A DNA stretch of 64,000 nt from Cyclobacterium roseum (GCF_010119225.1 NZ_WNKF01000018.1:44942-108941); one strand, 5' to 3'. Shown: positions 9,875 to 19,174, counted from the stretch's first letter. Translations and numbers: made by a program. Notes: generated by a model from the sequence alone, not told the origin.

Positions 9875-9903
9875 TTTCCGAACAAAATAGGAAAGCTTAG
9901 CAT

Positions 9904-10587
9904 ATGGAAAAACCGACCATCACCACTAACATCTCGGCCATTACCCGTTCGTTTGTTGACCCCGCCTGCAGGCTCGTAGCCGTCAGTAAAACCAAGCCCA
10001 GCTCAGCCATTAAAGAGGCCTATGATGCCGGAGTGCGGGACTTTGGAGAAAACAAAGTGCAGGAATTGACCGAAAAAGCGGAAGCATTGCCTACAGATAT
10101 CCATTGGCACATGATTGGCCATTTGCAGCGGAATAAGGTAAAATACATCGCTCCATTTGTTCACCTGATTCACAGCGTAGATTCCCTGCGCTTACTTAAA
10201 CAAATAAATAAGGAGGGACAGAAAGTGGATCGGGTGATACCTTGCCTGCTGCAAGTACACATCGCCACTGAAGAAAGCAAATATGGTTGGGATGAAGAGG
10301 AATTGACTGCTTTTCTAAACGGAGACGAAATAAAGGGGATGCAAAATATCCGCATCCTGGGCTTAATGGGCATGGCCACCAATACGGAGAATACCGAAAA
10401 GATCAGATCTGAGTTCCGGGGCCTTAAAGCCCTCTTTGAGCAGCTTAAAAACATGGACTTACCCGATCAAGTTCAGATGAGCGAGCTTTCCATGGGCATG
10501 AGCGGAGACTACCGCATTGCGCAGGAAGAAGGAAGTACCATGGTACGAATCGGAAGTGCCGTTTTTGGCGAAAGAAATTACCATTAA
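9904..10587 (+). CDS. yggS: YggS/PLPBP family PLP-homeostasis protein
   Basis: A 227-residue single-domain TIM-barrel PLP-binding protein. PLP lysine is K29 in LVAVSKTKP; later family signatures are FGENKVQE, WHMIGHLQRNKVK, the LGLMGMAT strand and SMGMSGDYRIA, with the phosphate-binding TMVRIGSAVFG at the end. Members bind PLP without known catalysis and buffer vitamin B6 and amino-acid pools. The start has a good Bacteroidota -7 box upstream. It is followed after 11 bp by the DUF423 gene. Confidence 0.95.
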   Translation: MEKPTITTNISAITRSFVDPACRLVAVSKTKPSSAIKEAYDAGVRDFGENKVQELTEKAEALPTDIHWHMIGHLQRNKVKYIAPFVHLIHSVDSLRLLKQINKEGQKVDRVIPCLLQVHIATEESKYGWDEEELTAFLNGDEIKGMQNIRILGLMGMATNTENTEKIRSEFRGLKALFEQLKNMDLPDQVQMSELSMGMSGDYRIAQEEGSTMVRIGSAVFGERNYH

Positions 10588-10598
10588 AATAGAAGGAA

Positions 10599-10982
10599 AT
10601 GAATGCAAAATCCATGCTGCAACTGGCAGCCATTTTCGGAGCTTTGGCAGTTATTTTTGGGGCATTCGGGGCTCATGCCCTGGAGCCTTTATTGGTCAAA
10701 ACAGGAAGGATTGATACGTACCAAACTGCCGTTGATTATCATTTCTACCACAGTCTTGCCTTGTTGATGGTGGGAATTCTTTATCAACAAAATCCTCAGC
10801 TAAAAGGTCTTCGCCTAAGTGCCTGGTTTTTCTTAGGAGGTATGATTGTTTTTTCCGGGAGCCTCTACCTGCTCTGCCTGAGTCAGGTCACCTGGCTGGG
10901 AGCGATCACCCCACTTGGCGGCATTGGGTTTATTTTAGGGTGGATAATGTTATTTGTTAGTATTAGCAAAAAAAATCAATAA
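10599..10982 (+). CDS. DUF423 membrane protein
   Basis: A 127-residue protein with four predicted membrane helices. The first carries the family pattern GALAVIFGAFGAHALEPLL, and the last has LGGIGFILGWIMLF. DUF423 (YgdD/TMEM256-like) proteins are widespread small inner-membrane proteins without a defined role. An AGAAGGA-like purine stretch precedes the ATG. It lies between yggS and the S13 carboxypeptidase gene, 6 bp upstream of the latter, so all are probably one transcript. Confidence 0.88.
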   Translation: MNAKSMLQLAAIFGALAVIFGAFGAHALEPLLVKTGRIDTYQTAVDYHFYHSLALLMVGILYQQNPQLKGLRLSAWFFLGGMIVFSGSLYLLCLSQVTWLGAITPLGGIGFILGWIMLFVSISKKNQ

Positions 10983-10988
10983 TCACCT

Positions 10989-12278
10989 ATGCGTAAAAGA
11001 AGCCTTCTGGGGATTTTTATTCTTTGTCTGATCGTCCAATCCTCCCATGCCCAGGAAGCCAAAGCTAACTTTTTGGGTCTGGACAAGTTGTTGGGTGATG
11101 GTTCTTTTTTTGATAATCACCTGACCGGATTTATGCTCTACGATCTGGACAGCCAATTGGTGAGGTATGACAAAAATAGTCATCTGTACTTTATCCCAGC
11201 TTCCACTACTAAATTATTCACTTTTTTTGGTTCATTAATGGTGTTGGGAGACAGCACCACCTTCCTGAGGTTTATTAATAAGGAAGAAAAACTTATCCTA
11301 TGGGGAACGGGAGACCCTTCCTGGAAATATCCGCCGCTCCCTTCTCCAGACCTAAAAGATTTTTTGTCTGATTACGATACTGTGTATTTTTCTCATAGCA
11401 ACTGGAAAGACGATCCTTTTGGCTATGGCTGGCAATGGGACGATTACTACCATTCCTATTCTCCGGAAAAATCCCCCACTCCCCTATTTGGTAACTTGAT
11501 TCGATCCCGAAACATCAATAACCGCCCCGTCATAAGCCCTACCTACTTTTCAGTAGAAACATCTGAAAAAACTCTAAAAAACGTCCAAAGGGACTGGCAC
11601 AGCAATCGGTTCTTTTACAACCCCAGAACCTACAATGGCAGGGAGATGCGCGTACCTTTCATCACTTCTCACGAAACATTTGCCAGCCTGGCATCCGATG
11701 ATTGGGGGGTAAAGGTGGTACTTTCTGATGAAAAACTTCCTCCGGATCACTACATTTTAAAAGGGATTCCGACGCTGTCCCTGTACAAAGAAATGTTGCT
11801 GGAAAGCGATAATTTTATCGCCGAACAGCTGCTCCTTCAAATTTCAGATGAAGTCCATCGGGAACTAAACAGTGAGAAAGCGATCGAATACATAAAAGAA
11901 ACTTATTTGTACGATCTGCCCGATGAGCCACAGTGGGTAGATGGATCAGGATTGTCCAGGCACAACCTCTTTACCCCCCGAACGATGGTGACCCTGGCGG
12001 AAAAGATATATCGCTTATTTCCGGACGAAGACCTATTCCGTCTACTACCTACCGGCGGCCGGACAGGCACCTTGAAATACAATTACCAGGCTCCTGTGCC
12101 TTATGTAATGGCCAAAACGGGCACGATCAGCAATAACCATAGCATGGTAGGATTTCTTAAAACCAAGAAAAACAAAGTGTTTGCATTTGCTTTTATGAAT
12201 AACAATTACCCGCACAAAGCTTCTCTGGTGCGTAATGAAATGGAAAAAGTATTGCTTTATATCCGGGATAATTTCTAA
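10989..12278 (+). CDS. dacB: D-alanyl-D-alanine carboxypeptidase, S13 (PBP4) family
   Basis: A 429-residue protein with a signal peptide ending near residue 22 (SSHAQ). The three penicilloyl-serine motifs are present: SxxK as S72-T-T-K75, SxN within LLESDNFIAEQLL, and KTG within MAKTGTISN. The family removes terminal D-Ala and cleaves DD-crosslinks in periplasmic peptidoglycan. It is the first of three consecutive envelope hydrolases (S13, S66, SGNH), 6 bp after DUF423 and 8 bp before the S66 gene. Confidence 0.9.
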   Translation: MRKRSLLGIFILCLIVQSSHAQEAKANFLGLDKLLGDGSFFDNHLTGFMLYDLDSQLVRYDKNSHLYFIPASTTKLFTFFGSLMVLGDSTTFLRFINKEEKLILWGTGDPSWKYPPLPSPDLKDFLSDYDTVYFSHSNWKDDPFGYGWQWDDYYHSYSPEKSPTPLFGNLIRSRNINNRPVISPTYFSVETSEKTLKNVQRDWHSNRFFYNPRTYNGREMRVPFITSHETFASLASDDWGVKVVLSDEKLPPDHYILKGIPTLSLYKEMLLESDNFIAEQLLLQISDEVHRELNSEKAIEYIKETYLYDLPDEPQWVDGSGLSRHNLFTPRTMVTLAEKIYRLFPDEDLFRLLPTGGRTGTLKYNYQAPVPYVMAKTGTISNNHSMVGFLKTKKNKVFAFAFMNNNYPHKASLVRNEMEKVLLYIRDNF

Positions 12279-12286
12279 ATTTTGCC

Positions 12287-13333
12287 ATGAAAAAAAGAAC
12301 CTTTATCAAAACGCTGGGGATGGGAATGGGATTCGGTTCGGTTGCAGGCATTCCTGCCTTCGGCAAGGATCAACCTGCCCCTAAAAACCTACTTCCCCAT
12401 AGGCTGCAGCCCGGTGACCGGGTTGGTTTGATCAGCCCCTCGGCAGCAACCGGGGACATCATGGAATTTACCTTTGCCAGGGAAGCGTTGGAGGCGCTCG
12501 GGCTACAGGTGCAAGAAGGGAAGTACCTCAGCAGCAGACGAGGCCATCTGGCTGGCACGGACGCAGAAAGGGCGGCTGATCTGAATGAAATGTTTGGGAA
12601 TGAGGCCATCAAAGCGATCGTTTGTATCAGAGGTGGATCCGGTGCCGCCCGAATACTACCCCTCATAAACTATCAGGTGATCCAAAACAATCCAAAGCCC
12701 CTTCTCGGCTACAGTGATATCACTGCCCTGCACAATGCCGTCCATGCGCAAACCGGATTGGTGACCTTCCATGGTCCCAATGGTTCGGGAAGCTGGAATC
12801 CCTTTAATGCCGATCAGTTTCGAACCGTCTTTTTTGGCGAACAGAATAAAATCACCTATCAGAATGAGCAGGAGGATACCGATGATCTGGTAATCAAGAA
12901 AAACCGCATCCGGACCATTTACCCCGGCAAAGCAAGCGGAGAACTTGTGGGCGGAAACCTAACCGTTCTTACCGCTTTGGCCGGATCGCCCTATCTGCCT
13001 GATTTTAAAGATAAAATCTTATTTTTGGAGGATATCGGGGAGGAGCCCTACCGAATCGACCGAATGATGAGTACGCTGATGCTAATGGGAGTTTTTAATG
13101 AAATAAAAGGCTTTGTGTTTGGGCAATGTACGGATTGTGACCCCAGTGGGGGCTATGGCAACCTCACCATAGACCAAATTCTGGACGATTACCTCCTGCA
13201 CCTGAAAATTCCCGCCTACCGGGGAGCCATGATCGGACATGTTCCCAAACAGTTTTTGCTACCCTTCGGAGCAAAGATGACCATGGATGCGGAAACAGGA
13301 ATTCTAGAAACCAATGGGCCGATTTTTCAATAA
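12287..13333 (+). CDS. ldcA: LD-carboxypeptidase, S66 family
   Basis: A 348-residue protein. The family catalytic residues are identifiable: nucleophile S143 in LGYSDIT, E248 in FLEDIGEEPYRIDR and H318 in IGHVPKQFLLPFG. S66 enzymes cut the L,D bond of tetrapeptides to recycle murein. Most LdcA proteins are cytoplasmic, but this one has an N-terminal KKRTFIKTLGMGMGFGSVAG segment resembling a Tat-type signal, so periplasmic action is likely. It stands between the S13 carboxypeptidase and an SGNH lipoprotein in one run. Confidence 0.9.
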   Translation: MKKRTFIKTLGMGMGFGSVAGIPAFGKDQPAPKNLLPHRLQPGDRVGLISPSAATGDIMEFTFAREALEALGLQVQEGKYLSSRRGHLAGTDAERAADLNEMFGNEAIKAIVCIRGGSGAARILPLINYQVIQNNPKPLLGYSDITALHNAVHAQTGLVTFHGPNGSGSWNPFNADQFRTVFFGEQNKITYQNEQEDTDDLVIKKNRIRTIYPGKASGELVGGNLTVLTALAGSPYLPDFKDKILFLEDIGEEPYRIDRMMSTLMLMGVFNEIKGFVFGQCTDCDPSGGYGNLTIDQILDDYLLHLKIPAYRGAMIGHVPKQFLLPFGAKMTMDAETGILETNGPIFQ

Positions 13334-13341
13334 AAACAGCC

Positions 13342-14124
13342 ATGAATTTTGCTAAGTCCAGCAGCCGAATTGGTCCCGTTCCACGCTGGCTAATAGCTTA
13401 CCTTTGCCTACTAACTTCCTGTATCAATCAAGACTCCATGCTGCCATTACCCCCAAAAACCGAAACTTCCAAACCGCCCCAAGAAATCAGGTATCTTGCC
13501 CTGGGAGACAGCTATACCATAGGAGAGGGAGAAAAGCGAGAAAATACCTACCCGGAACAGGTGAAAAGGATATTGGAAGTGGAAGACTGGGCATTTTCCA
13601 ACACTCAGATCTTAGCCAAAACAGGATGGACCAGCGGTGAATTGCTGGAAGCCACCCTTAACCAGGGATTGAAAAACGAGCGGTTTGACTTCGTTAGTTT
13701 GCTCATAGGAGTAAATAATCAATATCGGGGTGAGTCTCCGCAAACGTTTCATACAGACCTACAGGATCTGTTGGATTTGTGCCGCACCTTAGTCAACGGT
13801 AACACTAACCGAGTTGCCGTACTATCTATTCCGGATTGGGGCGTGACTCCATTTGGTCAAAACGGGCCGCAGGAGGTGGGTCGCATTGCTGCGGAGATTG
13901 ATAGGTTCAATCAAATCATTGAAAGAGAAACATCAAAGAGGGGGATGGCCTTCCTGGAAATTACGGAAAGCTACCGAAGTAAAGGAGGCCTGTCGGCGCA
14001 CCTGGTATCAGATGGGCTGCATCCCAACAAATACATTTACTCGGATTGGGCCAGGGCCCTTGCCCCCATCATGAAAACGGGAATCCTTAACGATCCGGAC
14101 CAAAAAAAACCTGACGAAAAGTAA
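13342..14124 (+). CDS. SGNH/GDSL hydrolase lipoprotein
   Basis: A 260-residue protein. A hydrophobic N-terminus ends in a lipobox LLTSC (Cys27). The SGNH blocks are clear: G-D-S57 in ALGDSYTIGEG, the Gly of the second block near the TGWTSGE segment, Asn in LLIGVNNQYRG, and D224-x-x-H227 in DGLHPN. Such esterases deacylate sugars, lipids or peptidoglycan; the position after two murein carboxypeptidases favours an envelope glycan or peptidoglycan O-acetyl substrate, but that is inference. The start lies 8 bp after the S66 stop. Confidence 0.87.
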   Translation: MNFAKSSSRIGPVPRWLIAYLCLLTSCINQDSMLPLPPKTETSKPPQEIRYLALGDSYTIGEGEKRENTYPEQVKRILEVEDWAFSNTQILAKTGWTSGELLEATLNQGLKNERFDFVSLLIGVNNQYRGESPQTFHTDLQDLLDLCRTLVNGNTNRVAVLSIPDWGVTPFGQNGPQEVGRIAAEIDRFNQIIERETSKRGMAFLEITESYRSKGGLSAHLVSDGLHPNKYIYSDWARALAPIMKTGILNDPDQKKPDEK

Positions 14125-14157
14125 TCGCCAGGCCGTTTTATCTAAAGCAATACTTGC

Positions 14158-14559
14158 TTACCTACTGCTCTTTGGAAGTACATTGGAGATCATAGATACT
14201 TTTTCTATGGGCTCACTAGCATTAGAGTAAATGCGAACGACGCTATTTTGCTTTCCCATTTTGCCAGCCGAATTAAAAGATACTTTAATCTCCCCTTTTT
14301 TTCCAGGTGCAATGGGTTCCTTTGGCCAGCTTGGTACCGTACATCCGCAGGTAGCTGCCACGTTGGATATAATCAGGGGCGCATTTCCTGTGTTTTCAAA
14401 TTTAAACACATTTTCGACCTTATCTCCCTGGGTGATGTCTCCAAAATCCTTCGAGGATTCTTCAAAAGTAATTACGGGCCCGTCGACGGCCTTTTCCTGT
14501 GCCATGGCGAATCCAGCGCCAACGACCATTGCCAATACGAGTGTTACTAACCTTTTCAT
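14158..14559 (-). CDS. DUF1573 exported protein
   Basis: A 133-residue protein with a signal peptide (MKRLVTLVLAMVVGAGFAMA). The remainder is a single immunoglobulin-like DUF1573 domain: FGDITQGDKVENVFKFENTG, then NVAATCGCTVPSWPKEPIAPG with its characteristic TCGCT cysteines. DUF1573 proteins are common exported proteins of Bacteroidota with unknown role. It is convergent with the SGNH gene, with 33 bp between stops. Confidence 0.88.
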   Translation of the reverse strand: MKRLVTLVLAMVVGAGFAMAQEKAVDGPVITFEESSKDFGDITQGDKVENVFKFENTGNAPLIISNVAATCGCTVPSWPKEPIAPGKKGEIKVSFNSAGKMGKQNSVVRIYSNASEPIEKVSMISNVLPKSSR

Positions 14560-14606
14560 AGCTGTTTATTAGATTTAATTAATTCATTCATTTTCAAAGC
14601 CTGTTA

Positions 14607-16061
14607 TTAAAGGAAGAAATTTGGGTGAAAGTTCACCAGATACAATTCTTTCTTTGCTCTGGTCACCGCTGTGTATAGCCATCGGAGGTAAGTGCTGTCC
14701 ACTTGATCTTCCTTTAGGAAGCCCTGATCCACAAATACAGCATCCCATTGCCCTCCCTGTGATTTATGACAAGTCAGCGTATAGGCGAATTTCACTTGCA
14801 GCGCATTCAGGTAGGGGTTTTTCCTTAAAGCCTCTCTGATTTTGGACCTGCTGGATAAATCCAGGTAATCCTCGGTCACCAACTTGTATAACTCTTTCCA
14901 TTGCTCATAACCCAACGACGGCGTGTCCGTGTGAAGGGTATCTAAAATCACCTTCGCCTCAAAAGGCAGCTCTTCCGGATAATCTATGAGCCTAAGTTCC
15001 AGCGTAGCAAACCTCAGGCCATATAATTCCTCAAATGAACGAATTTTTAGTATTTCCACAAAATCTCCATTCGCCAAAAAGCTGACCTTTTCAGACGATT
15101 CCATGTAGGTATAGTTGTTTTTAACAATCATTAACCGATCCCCGGCACTCAATTCGTCCTCGTAGAAAAACAGTGAATTCCGAATGTAACGGTTGTATTG
15201 GACGGCTGCTTTGTTGGATCGGGTGATGATCATGGTATGGTCCAGTCCAAATTTATCGTAAGCATACCGCAGCCCATCCTCCAACCTTTCGCCGGTCATT
15301 CTAAAAAAATCCCCAAATCCTTTTGTTCTGAAAGAGATTTTCGGAACCTTTTCCTGAATTTGCTCCCGCAGTGCGGTGGCATTTACCAGAATACCCGAAT
15401 CCAATTGCTGCCGGGTAACTTCTTTCAATTCAACCTCATTGGCTTCCAGGTTAAAGCGTCGCACCAGGTAGTCCTTATCCAATGCCGGGCTGGCATCACT
15501 TCCTACCGGTGGAAGCTGGGCCAGGTCCCCGACTAATATCAGTTGGCTATCCGGGTTTTGGAAAACAAAATGGATCAGGTCTGACAGCAGCGAATTACCC
15601 GTAGATTTATCATCCGAAAGCATGGATGCCTCATCAACGATAAAAACCGAATGCTGGTAATAATTTTTTTGAACCTCAAAGCCATACAGTCCATCGCCGG
15701 ATTTCTCCTTCGGTCTGTAAATAATTTTATGAATGGTATACCCTGTTTTCGCTGCATAGGAGCTCATGACTTTGGCCGCCCTACCGGTAGGTGCCAGCAT
15801 CACAGGCCTTAGTCCCAATCCGGGCAATGCACGAACCAGCGCTGCAAGGACGGAGGTTTTGCCGGTACCCGCATAGCCTTTAAGAATAAAGGATCTACTC
15901 GTACCTTTTACCAAAAGAAAATCATCCATTGCTTCAAAAAAACAATGCTGATCACGGGTAGGCTCGTGGGGGAAAAATTTCTTAATGGATTCAGAGGGCT
16001 TTGGTACCACTTGGTTATCTTTACAGATGGAGGACGAAGCTAAATGATAAATGGCGAACAT
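14607..16061 (-). CDS. RecD-like superfamily 1 DNA helicase
   Basis: A 484-residue ATPase. Walker A GYAGTGKT is at residues 62-69, Walker B reads FIVDEASML, a Q-containing motif III is LVGDLAQLPPVGSD, and the C-terminal UvrD_C_2 part contains TCHKSQGGQWDAVFVDQ and LYTAVTRAKKELYLV. This is the short RecD2/Dda-like AAA helicase group common in Bacteroidota. The ATG at 16061 overlaps the divergent NUDIX gene by 11 bp, and the first 30 residues are not part of the fold, so a start inside them (for example a GTG near residue 18) is possible. Confidence 0.88.
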   Translation of the reverse strand: MFAIYHLASSSICKDNQVVPKPSESIKKFFPHEPTRDQHCFFEAMDDFLLVKGTSRSFILKGYAGTGKTSVLAALVRALPGLGLRPVMLAPTGRAAKVMSSYAAKTGYTIHKIIYRPKEKSGDGLYGFEVQKNYYQHSVFIVDEASMLSDDKSTGNSLLSDLIHFVFQNPDSQLILVGDLAQLPPVGSDASPALDKDYLVRRFNLEANEVELKEVTRQQLDSGILVNATALREQIQEKVPKISFRTKGFGDFFRMTGERLEDGLRYAYDKFGLDHTMIITRSNKAAVQYNRYIRNSLFFYEDELSAGDRLMIVKNNYTYMESSEKVSFLANGDFVEILKIRSFEELYGLRFATLELRLIDYPEELPFEAKVILDTLHTDTPSLGYEQWKELYKLVTEDYLDLSSRSKIREALRKNPYLNALQVKFAYTLTCHKSQGGQWDAVFVDQGFLKEDQVDSTYLRWLYTAVTRAKKELYLVNFHPNFFL

Positions 16062-16554
16062 AAAAAAAGATATTGCGGATAATTTCGGAAACCGGTTGAG
16101 GACCCGGGTGAATGGAATATTAATTCAAAATGACAAGCTGCTCATGATCAAACACCGGATGGACGAAAACGTCTCCTTTTGGAATGTCCCTGGTGGCGGA
16201 ATGATCTATGGCCAGGATGCCCGGGAAAATCTTCGCAGGGAATTCCTGGAAGAAACTGGATTGGAAATTGAAGTCGGGTCCTATCTTTTTGTACACGAGT
16301 TGCTCGCTCCGCCCCTTCATGCCATCGAACTGTTTTTTGAAGTGCAGCTAATGGGAGGCAGGTTAGTTCTGGGAAAGGATCCGGAGTTGAGAGATGAACA
16401 GCAACTGATTGAGGAAATCCGCTTTTTAGACCTGGATGAAATCAAAAATATTCCTTATTCTGAAAAACATGCCGTGTTCCGGGGAATAAATTCACTCAAT
16501 GATGTAAGAATATGGAAAGGATATTTTAATTTTGAAAATAATTCCATAAAATAG
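16051..16554 (+). CDS. NUDIX hydrolase
   Basis: A 167-residue protein with a NUDIX box at about residues 49-72 ending in RREFLEETGL. The first Glu of the consensus (Gx5E) is a Gln here (GGMIYGQ), while the metal-binding REFLEE core is intact, so activity is probable but the specificity unusual. The C-terminal half is beta-rich. Substrate unknown. Its start overlaps the start of the divergent helicase gene. Confidence 0.85.
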   Translation: MANIKKDIADNFGNRLRTRVNGILIQNDKLLMIKHRMDENVSFWNVPGGGMIYGQDARENLRREFLEETGLEIEVGSYLFVHELLAPPLHAIELFFEVQLMGGRLVLGKDPELRDEQQLIEEIRFLDLDEIKNIPYSEKHAVFRGINSLNDVRIWKGYFNFENNSIK

Positions 16555-16612
16555 CGTTCTGGAAAAAACCATCTAACCTTCAAAAATTTAATCAAGCTTT
16601 AAAAATATTGAC

Positions 16613-17194
16613 ATGACATTGAGTAAAATTTTATCGATTGTGTTTCTCCTTGCGGCTCTGGGCCTTGGGTATAGACTATACTTGGGAGTGGACGAAGTAG
16701 TGGAAGAAGAGAAAATGCTTGAGAGAACCGAAGCCAGGATCATTGAGAAATTGGAAATGCTGCGGGATGCGCAGATTGCATATCAGGGTTCTAATGGTGA
16801 ATATGCATCCAACTGGAACGAGCTCAAGGAGTTTATTGAAGACGGACGGATTTACATCGTTCAAAGAACTGAAACGACTGAGCTGCTGGACTATGGCGAA
16901 GAGGTAACTACTGTTTCTGTAGATACCCTGGGTTCTGTCAATGTTCAGGACTCTCTCTTTAATGAGAATAAATTCCCTGATTTTAATCTGGACTTATTGA
17001 ATGTTGTACCTGGTTCTGGAGGAAAAACCTTCGAGTTTTTTGCGGATAAAATCGAACGAAGCAATCGGGAAATCGCTGTGTTTGAAATAAGAGACCCAGC
17101 ACCCATCAATCCCGAGCGAAGAAGGAATAACAATGAGAAGGCATTGAGGGTAGGATCAAGAACCGATTCTTCTACCTCAGGAAACTGGGAATAA
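16613..17194 (+). CDS. Membrane-anchored protein of unknown function
   Basis: A 193-residue protein with a single N-terminal membrane helix (residues 5-24) followed by an acidic helical stretch rich in E and K (EEEKMLERTEARIIEKLEML) and a globular part containing AQIAYQGSNGEYASNWNELKEFI. The helix-then-YxxxxGxY arrangement recalls pilin-like pseudopilins, but there is no prepilin cleavage site and no secretion genes nearby. Conserved placement directly before DUF3822 (2 bp) suggests a joint envelope or cell-division function. No confident family. Confidence 0.7.
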   Translation: MTLSKILSIVFLLAALGLGYRLYLGVDEVVEEEKMLERTEARIIEKLEMLRDAQIAYQGSNGEYASNWNELKEFIEDGRIYIVQRTETTELLDYGEEVTTVSVDTLGSVNVQDSLFNENKFPDFNLDLLNVVPGSGGKTFEFFADKIERSNREIAVFEIRDPAPINPERRRNNNEKALRVGSRTDSSTSGNWE

Positions 17195-17196
17195 GT

Positions 17197-18036
17197 TTGG
17201 ATAAGGATACTGCTCATACCCAACGAAAATTTATTAGCGATAAATTTGATAGCGAAAACCTATCAAGTTTATCGCTTTTCTTATATGAAAGCCTCCTGGT
17301 CGTCATAGCCCATAGCAAGTCGGGAAATGCCATAGCTGCCGCTAATCTGTACACCCTTTCCGGTCAGGACGATTTGGAGCAATCCCTTGCTTCCGATGAA
17401 CTAATCAACGCTCCCAATACTGCCGGAAAACTATATCATCACCATCAGGGATTCACCCTGGTGCCGGGAATGGTTTTTAACCCAGCGCATAGTAGCCTCT
17501 ACCTGGGCTTTTCTACCGAGGTGGACCTGGAAAAGGACGAAGTTACCTATACAGGCATTCAAAATAACAGCATTCAGGTCCTGGGAACCAGTTCAAAACT
17601 CCTGCTCCGGCAATTGGACAGCAAGCTACCGGAACTAGAACTAGCTCACGGGGCAGCCCATGTATTGGATTTTTTTCTGAGCCATACCAAAGATTTACTC
17701 GATCAGGAACTATTTATCCATGCAGCACCCAATAGCATCTACATCGCCGGATTTAAAGCAGGAGAATTAGTGGTATTCAACCGATTTCTCGTCTACGAAG
17801 AGCCAGCATTCCTGCGCTACGTATTTGTCGTACTTAAGCAACTCGCTTTTGACCAGGCTCACTGCCGAATCAATCTTTATGGAAACCTGGATTGGGTTCA
17901 TACCTCACTGGAAAACCTACGTAACTATTTTAAAAATATCCACCAACCAACCCCAGCACAACAGGTGAGTTATGAAAAGGGGGCTGAAAATTTTAAGAAC
18001 ACACAGCTTTTGGAAGCTTTTTGGCATCAACATTAG
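17197..18036 (+). CDS. DUF3822 family protein
   Basis: A 279-residue protein of the DUF3822 family found in Bacteroidota, beginning at a TTG 2 bp after the previous stop. It has two related halves, each with alternating beta strands and helices as in an actin-like ATPase fold (for example DQELFIHAAPNSIYIAGFKAG). Biochemical role unknown. The same families often precede rsmD-coaD; here coaD follows 5 bp later and rsmD is absent from the spot. The annotation rests on gene order and pattern recognition. Confidence 0.75.
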   Translation: MDKDTAHTQRKFISDKFDSENLSSLSLFLYESLLVVIAHSKSGNAIAAANLYTLSGQDDLEQSLASDELINAPNTAGKLYHHHQGFTLVPGMVFNPAHSSLYLGFSTEVDLEKDEVTYTGIQNNSIQVLGTSSKLLLRQLDSKLPELELAHGAAHVLDFFLSHTKDLLDQELFIHAAPNSIYIAGFKAGELVVFNRFLVYEEPAFLRYVFVVLKQLAFDQAHCRINLYGNLDWVHTSLENLRNYFKNIHQPTPAQQVSYEKGAENFKNTQLLEAFWHQH

Positions 18037-18041
18037 GCCTT

Positions 18042-18497
18042 ATGAAAAAAACCGCCCTTTTCCCGGGCTCATTTGATCCCTTTACCAAAGGACACCATGA
18101 TATCGTCATGAGAGGGTTAAATCTCTTTGATGAAATCATCATAGGCATCGGGCATAATACGACCAAAAAAAACCGGTATTTTGACATTGATTTAATGGTA
18201 AGCAAAATTGAATCGCTGTATACCGGTATTTCTGGTGTAAAAGTAGTAGTATATAATGAGCTTACCTCATCACTGGCAAAGGCCCATGATGCGAAATACT
18301 TACTAAGGGGACTTCGAAACACTACGGATTTTGAGTATGAGAACACCATCAGCCAAATGAACCGTTACCTGAATGAAGAATTAGAAACCGTCTTTTTAAT
18401 CACCAGCCCGGAATTTGCTGCCATAAGCTCAACGATCATCCGGGAAGTCCACCGCTATGGAGGCAATGTAGATAAGTTTCTTCCTTATAAAGTCTGA
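18042..18497 (+). CDS. coaD: Phosphopantetheine adenylyltransferase
   Basis: The chosen start is ATG 18042, giving 151 residues, the usual CoaD length; upstream in-frame codons overlap DUF3822. The nucleotidyltransferase signature TALFPGSFDPFTKGHHDIV contains the T/HxGH nucleotide-binding motif, followed by LLRGLRNTTDFEYE and ISSTIIREV. It transfers AMP from ATP to 4'-phosphopantetheine, the penultimate step of coenzyme A synthesis. Its 3' end overlaps the convergent NUDIX gene by 13 bp. Confidence 0.95.
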   Translation: MKKTALFPGSFDPFTKGHHDIVMRGLNLFDEIIIGIGHNTTKKNRYFDIDLMVSKIESLYTGISGVKVVVYNELTSSLAKAHDAKYLLRGLRNTTDFEYENTISQMNRYLNEELETVFLITSPEFAAISSTIIREVHRYGGNVDKFLPYKV

Positions 18498-19174
18498 TAA
18501 ATCCCCGGATGCAGCCTTAAAAACTGCTGATACAAATAACGCATGGAAGGGTATGAATTAATCAAGGCCACCTTGGCTTCCTGGTGATTCATCCACTTGG
18601 TGTCTACAATTCCCTCGTCCAGCTGGGGTTTCATCTTCGAATCATCGACACATTCCATACTGTACCAATAGGTCTTTTTTAAAATGCTTTTTCTGTTTTG
18701 AGTGTAGGTATGCCAGGTTTTGCAAATGGGGCCGTTTAGCTTTACCTTCACGTTACATTCCTCTTCCACTTCCCTGAGGGCGCAGGCTTTGGGAGATTCC
18801 TTTTTTTCAAATTTACCTTTCGGCAAATCCCATTTCCCCAATCGGTGTATAAAAAGTACTTTTTCCCCTTTGGTTACAATCCCCCCAGCCGCCTTTATGA
18901 TCATAAACCTACTTTTTATAAACGATTTCAACGCTTTCTTTTCCTTCGTCACCAGGGTGATGCTATCCAGATTCTTCAGCTTTCGATGGCGCATCAGATA
19001 CAATAAGCGTACAATAATATCCCGGGAGGGATCTATAATCAGGACATCATCATGAAAATCCGCCGTGGCTGGCAATTCGGAGGGGTTTTCATACACACAT
19101 TCAAATGTTTTCTTTGGCAGGAATTCGGAAGCGGCTACCAAATCCAGGGGCTTATCATTGATGAAAATTTTCAT
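18485..19174 (-). CDS. NUDIX hydrolase with N-terminal extension
   Basis: The ATG at 19174 was preferred to a TTG at 19180, giving 229 residues. About 90 N-terminal residues of unknown fold precede the NUDIX domain, whose box (GKFEKKESPKACALREVEEEC) is complete except for Asn in place of the late Gly. The preceding AAGGIVTKGEKVLFIHR strand is typical of diphosphoinositol or NTP-type hydrolases. The two-part arrangement is common in Bacteroidota next to pyrE, which is divergent here. Substrate unknown. Confidence 0.85.
   Translation of the reverse strand: MKIFINDKPLDLVAASEFLPKKTFECVYENPSELPATADFHDDVLIIDPSRDIIVRLLYLMRHRKLKNLDSITLVTKEKKALKSFIKSRFMIIKAAGGIVTKGEKVLFIHRLGKWDLPKGKFEKKESPKACALREVEEECNVKVKLNGPICKTWHTYTQNRKSILKKTYWYSMECVDDSKMKPQLDEGIVDTKWMNHQEAKVALINSYPSMRYLYQQFLRLHPGIYQTL

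Noticed and set aside
9760..9903. N-terminal extension of the small exported protein
   Set aside because: A clear signal peptide begins at the ATG at 9759 and the extension would cover the yggS promoter.
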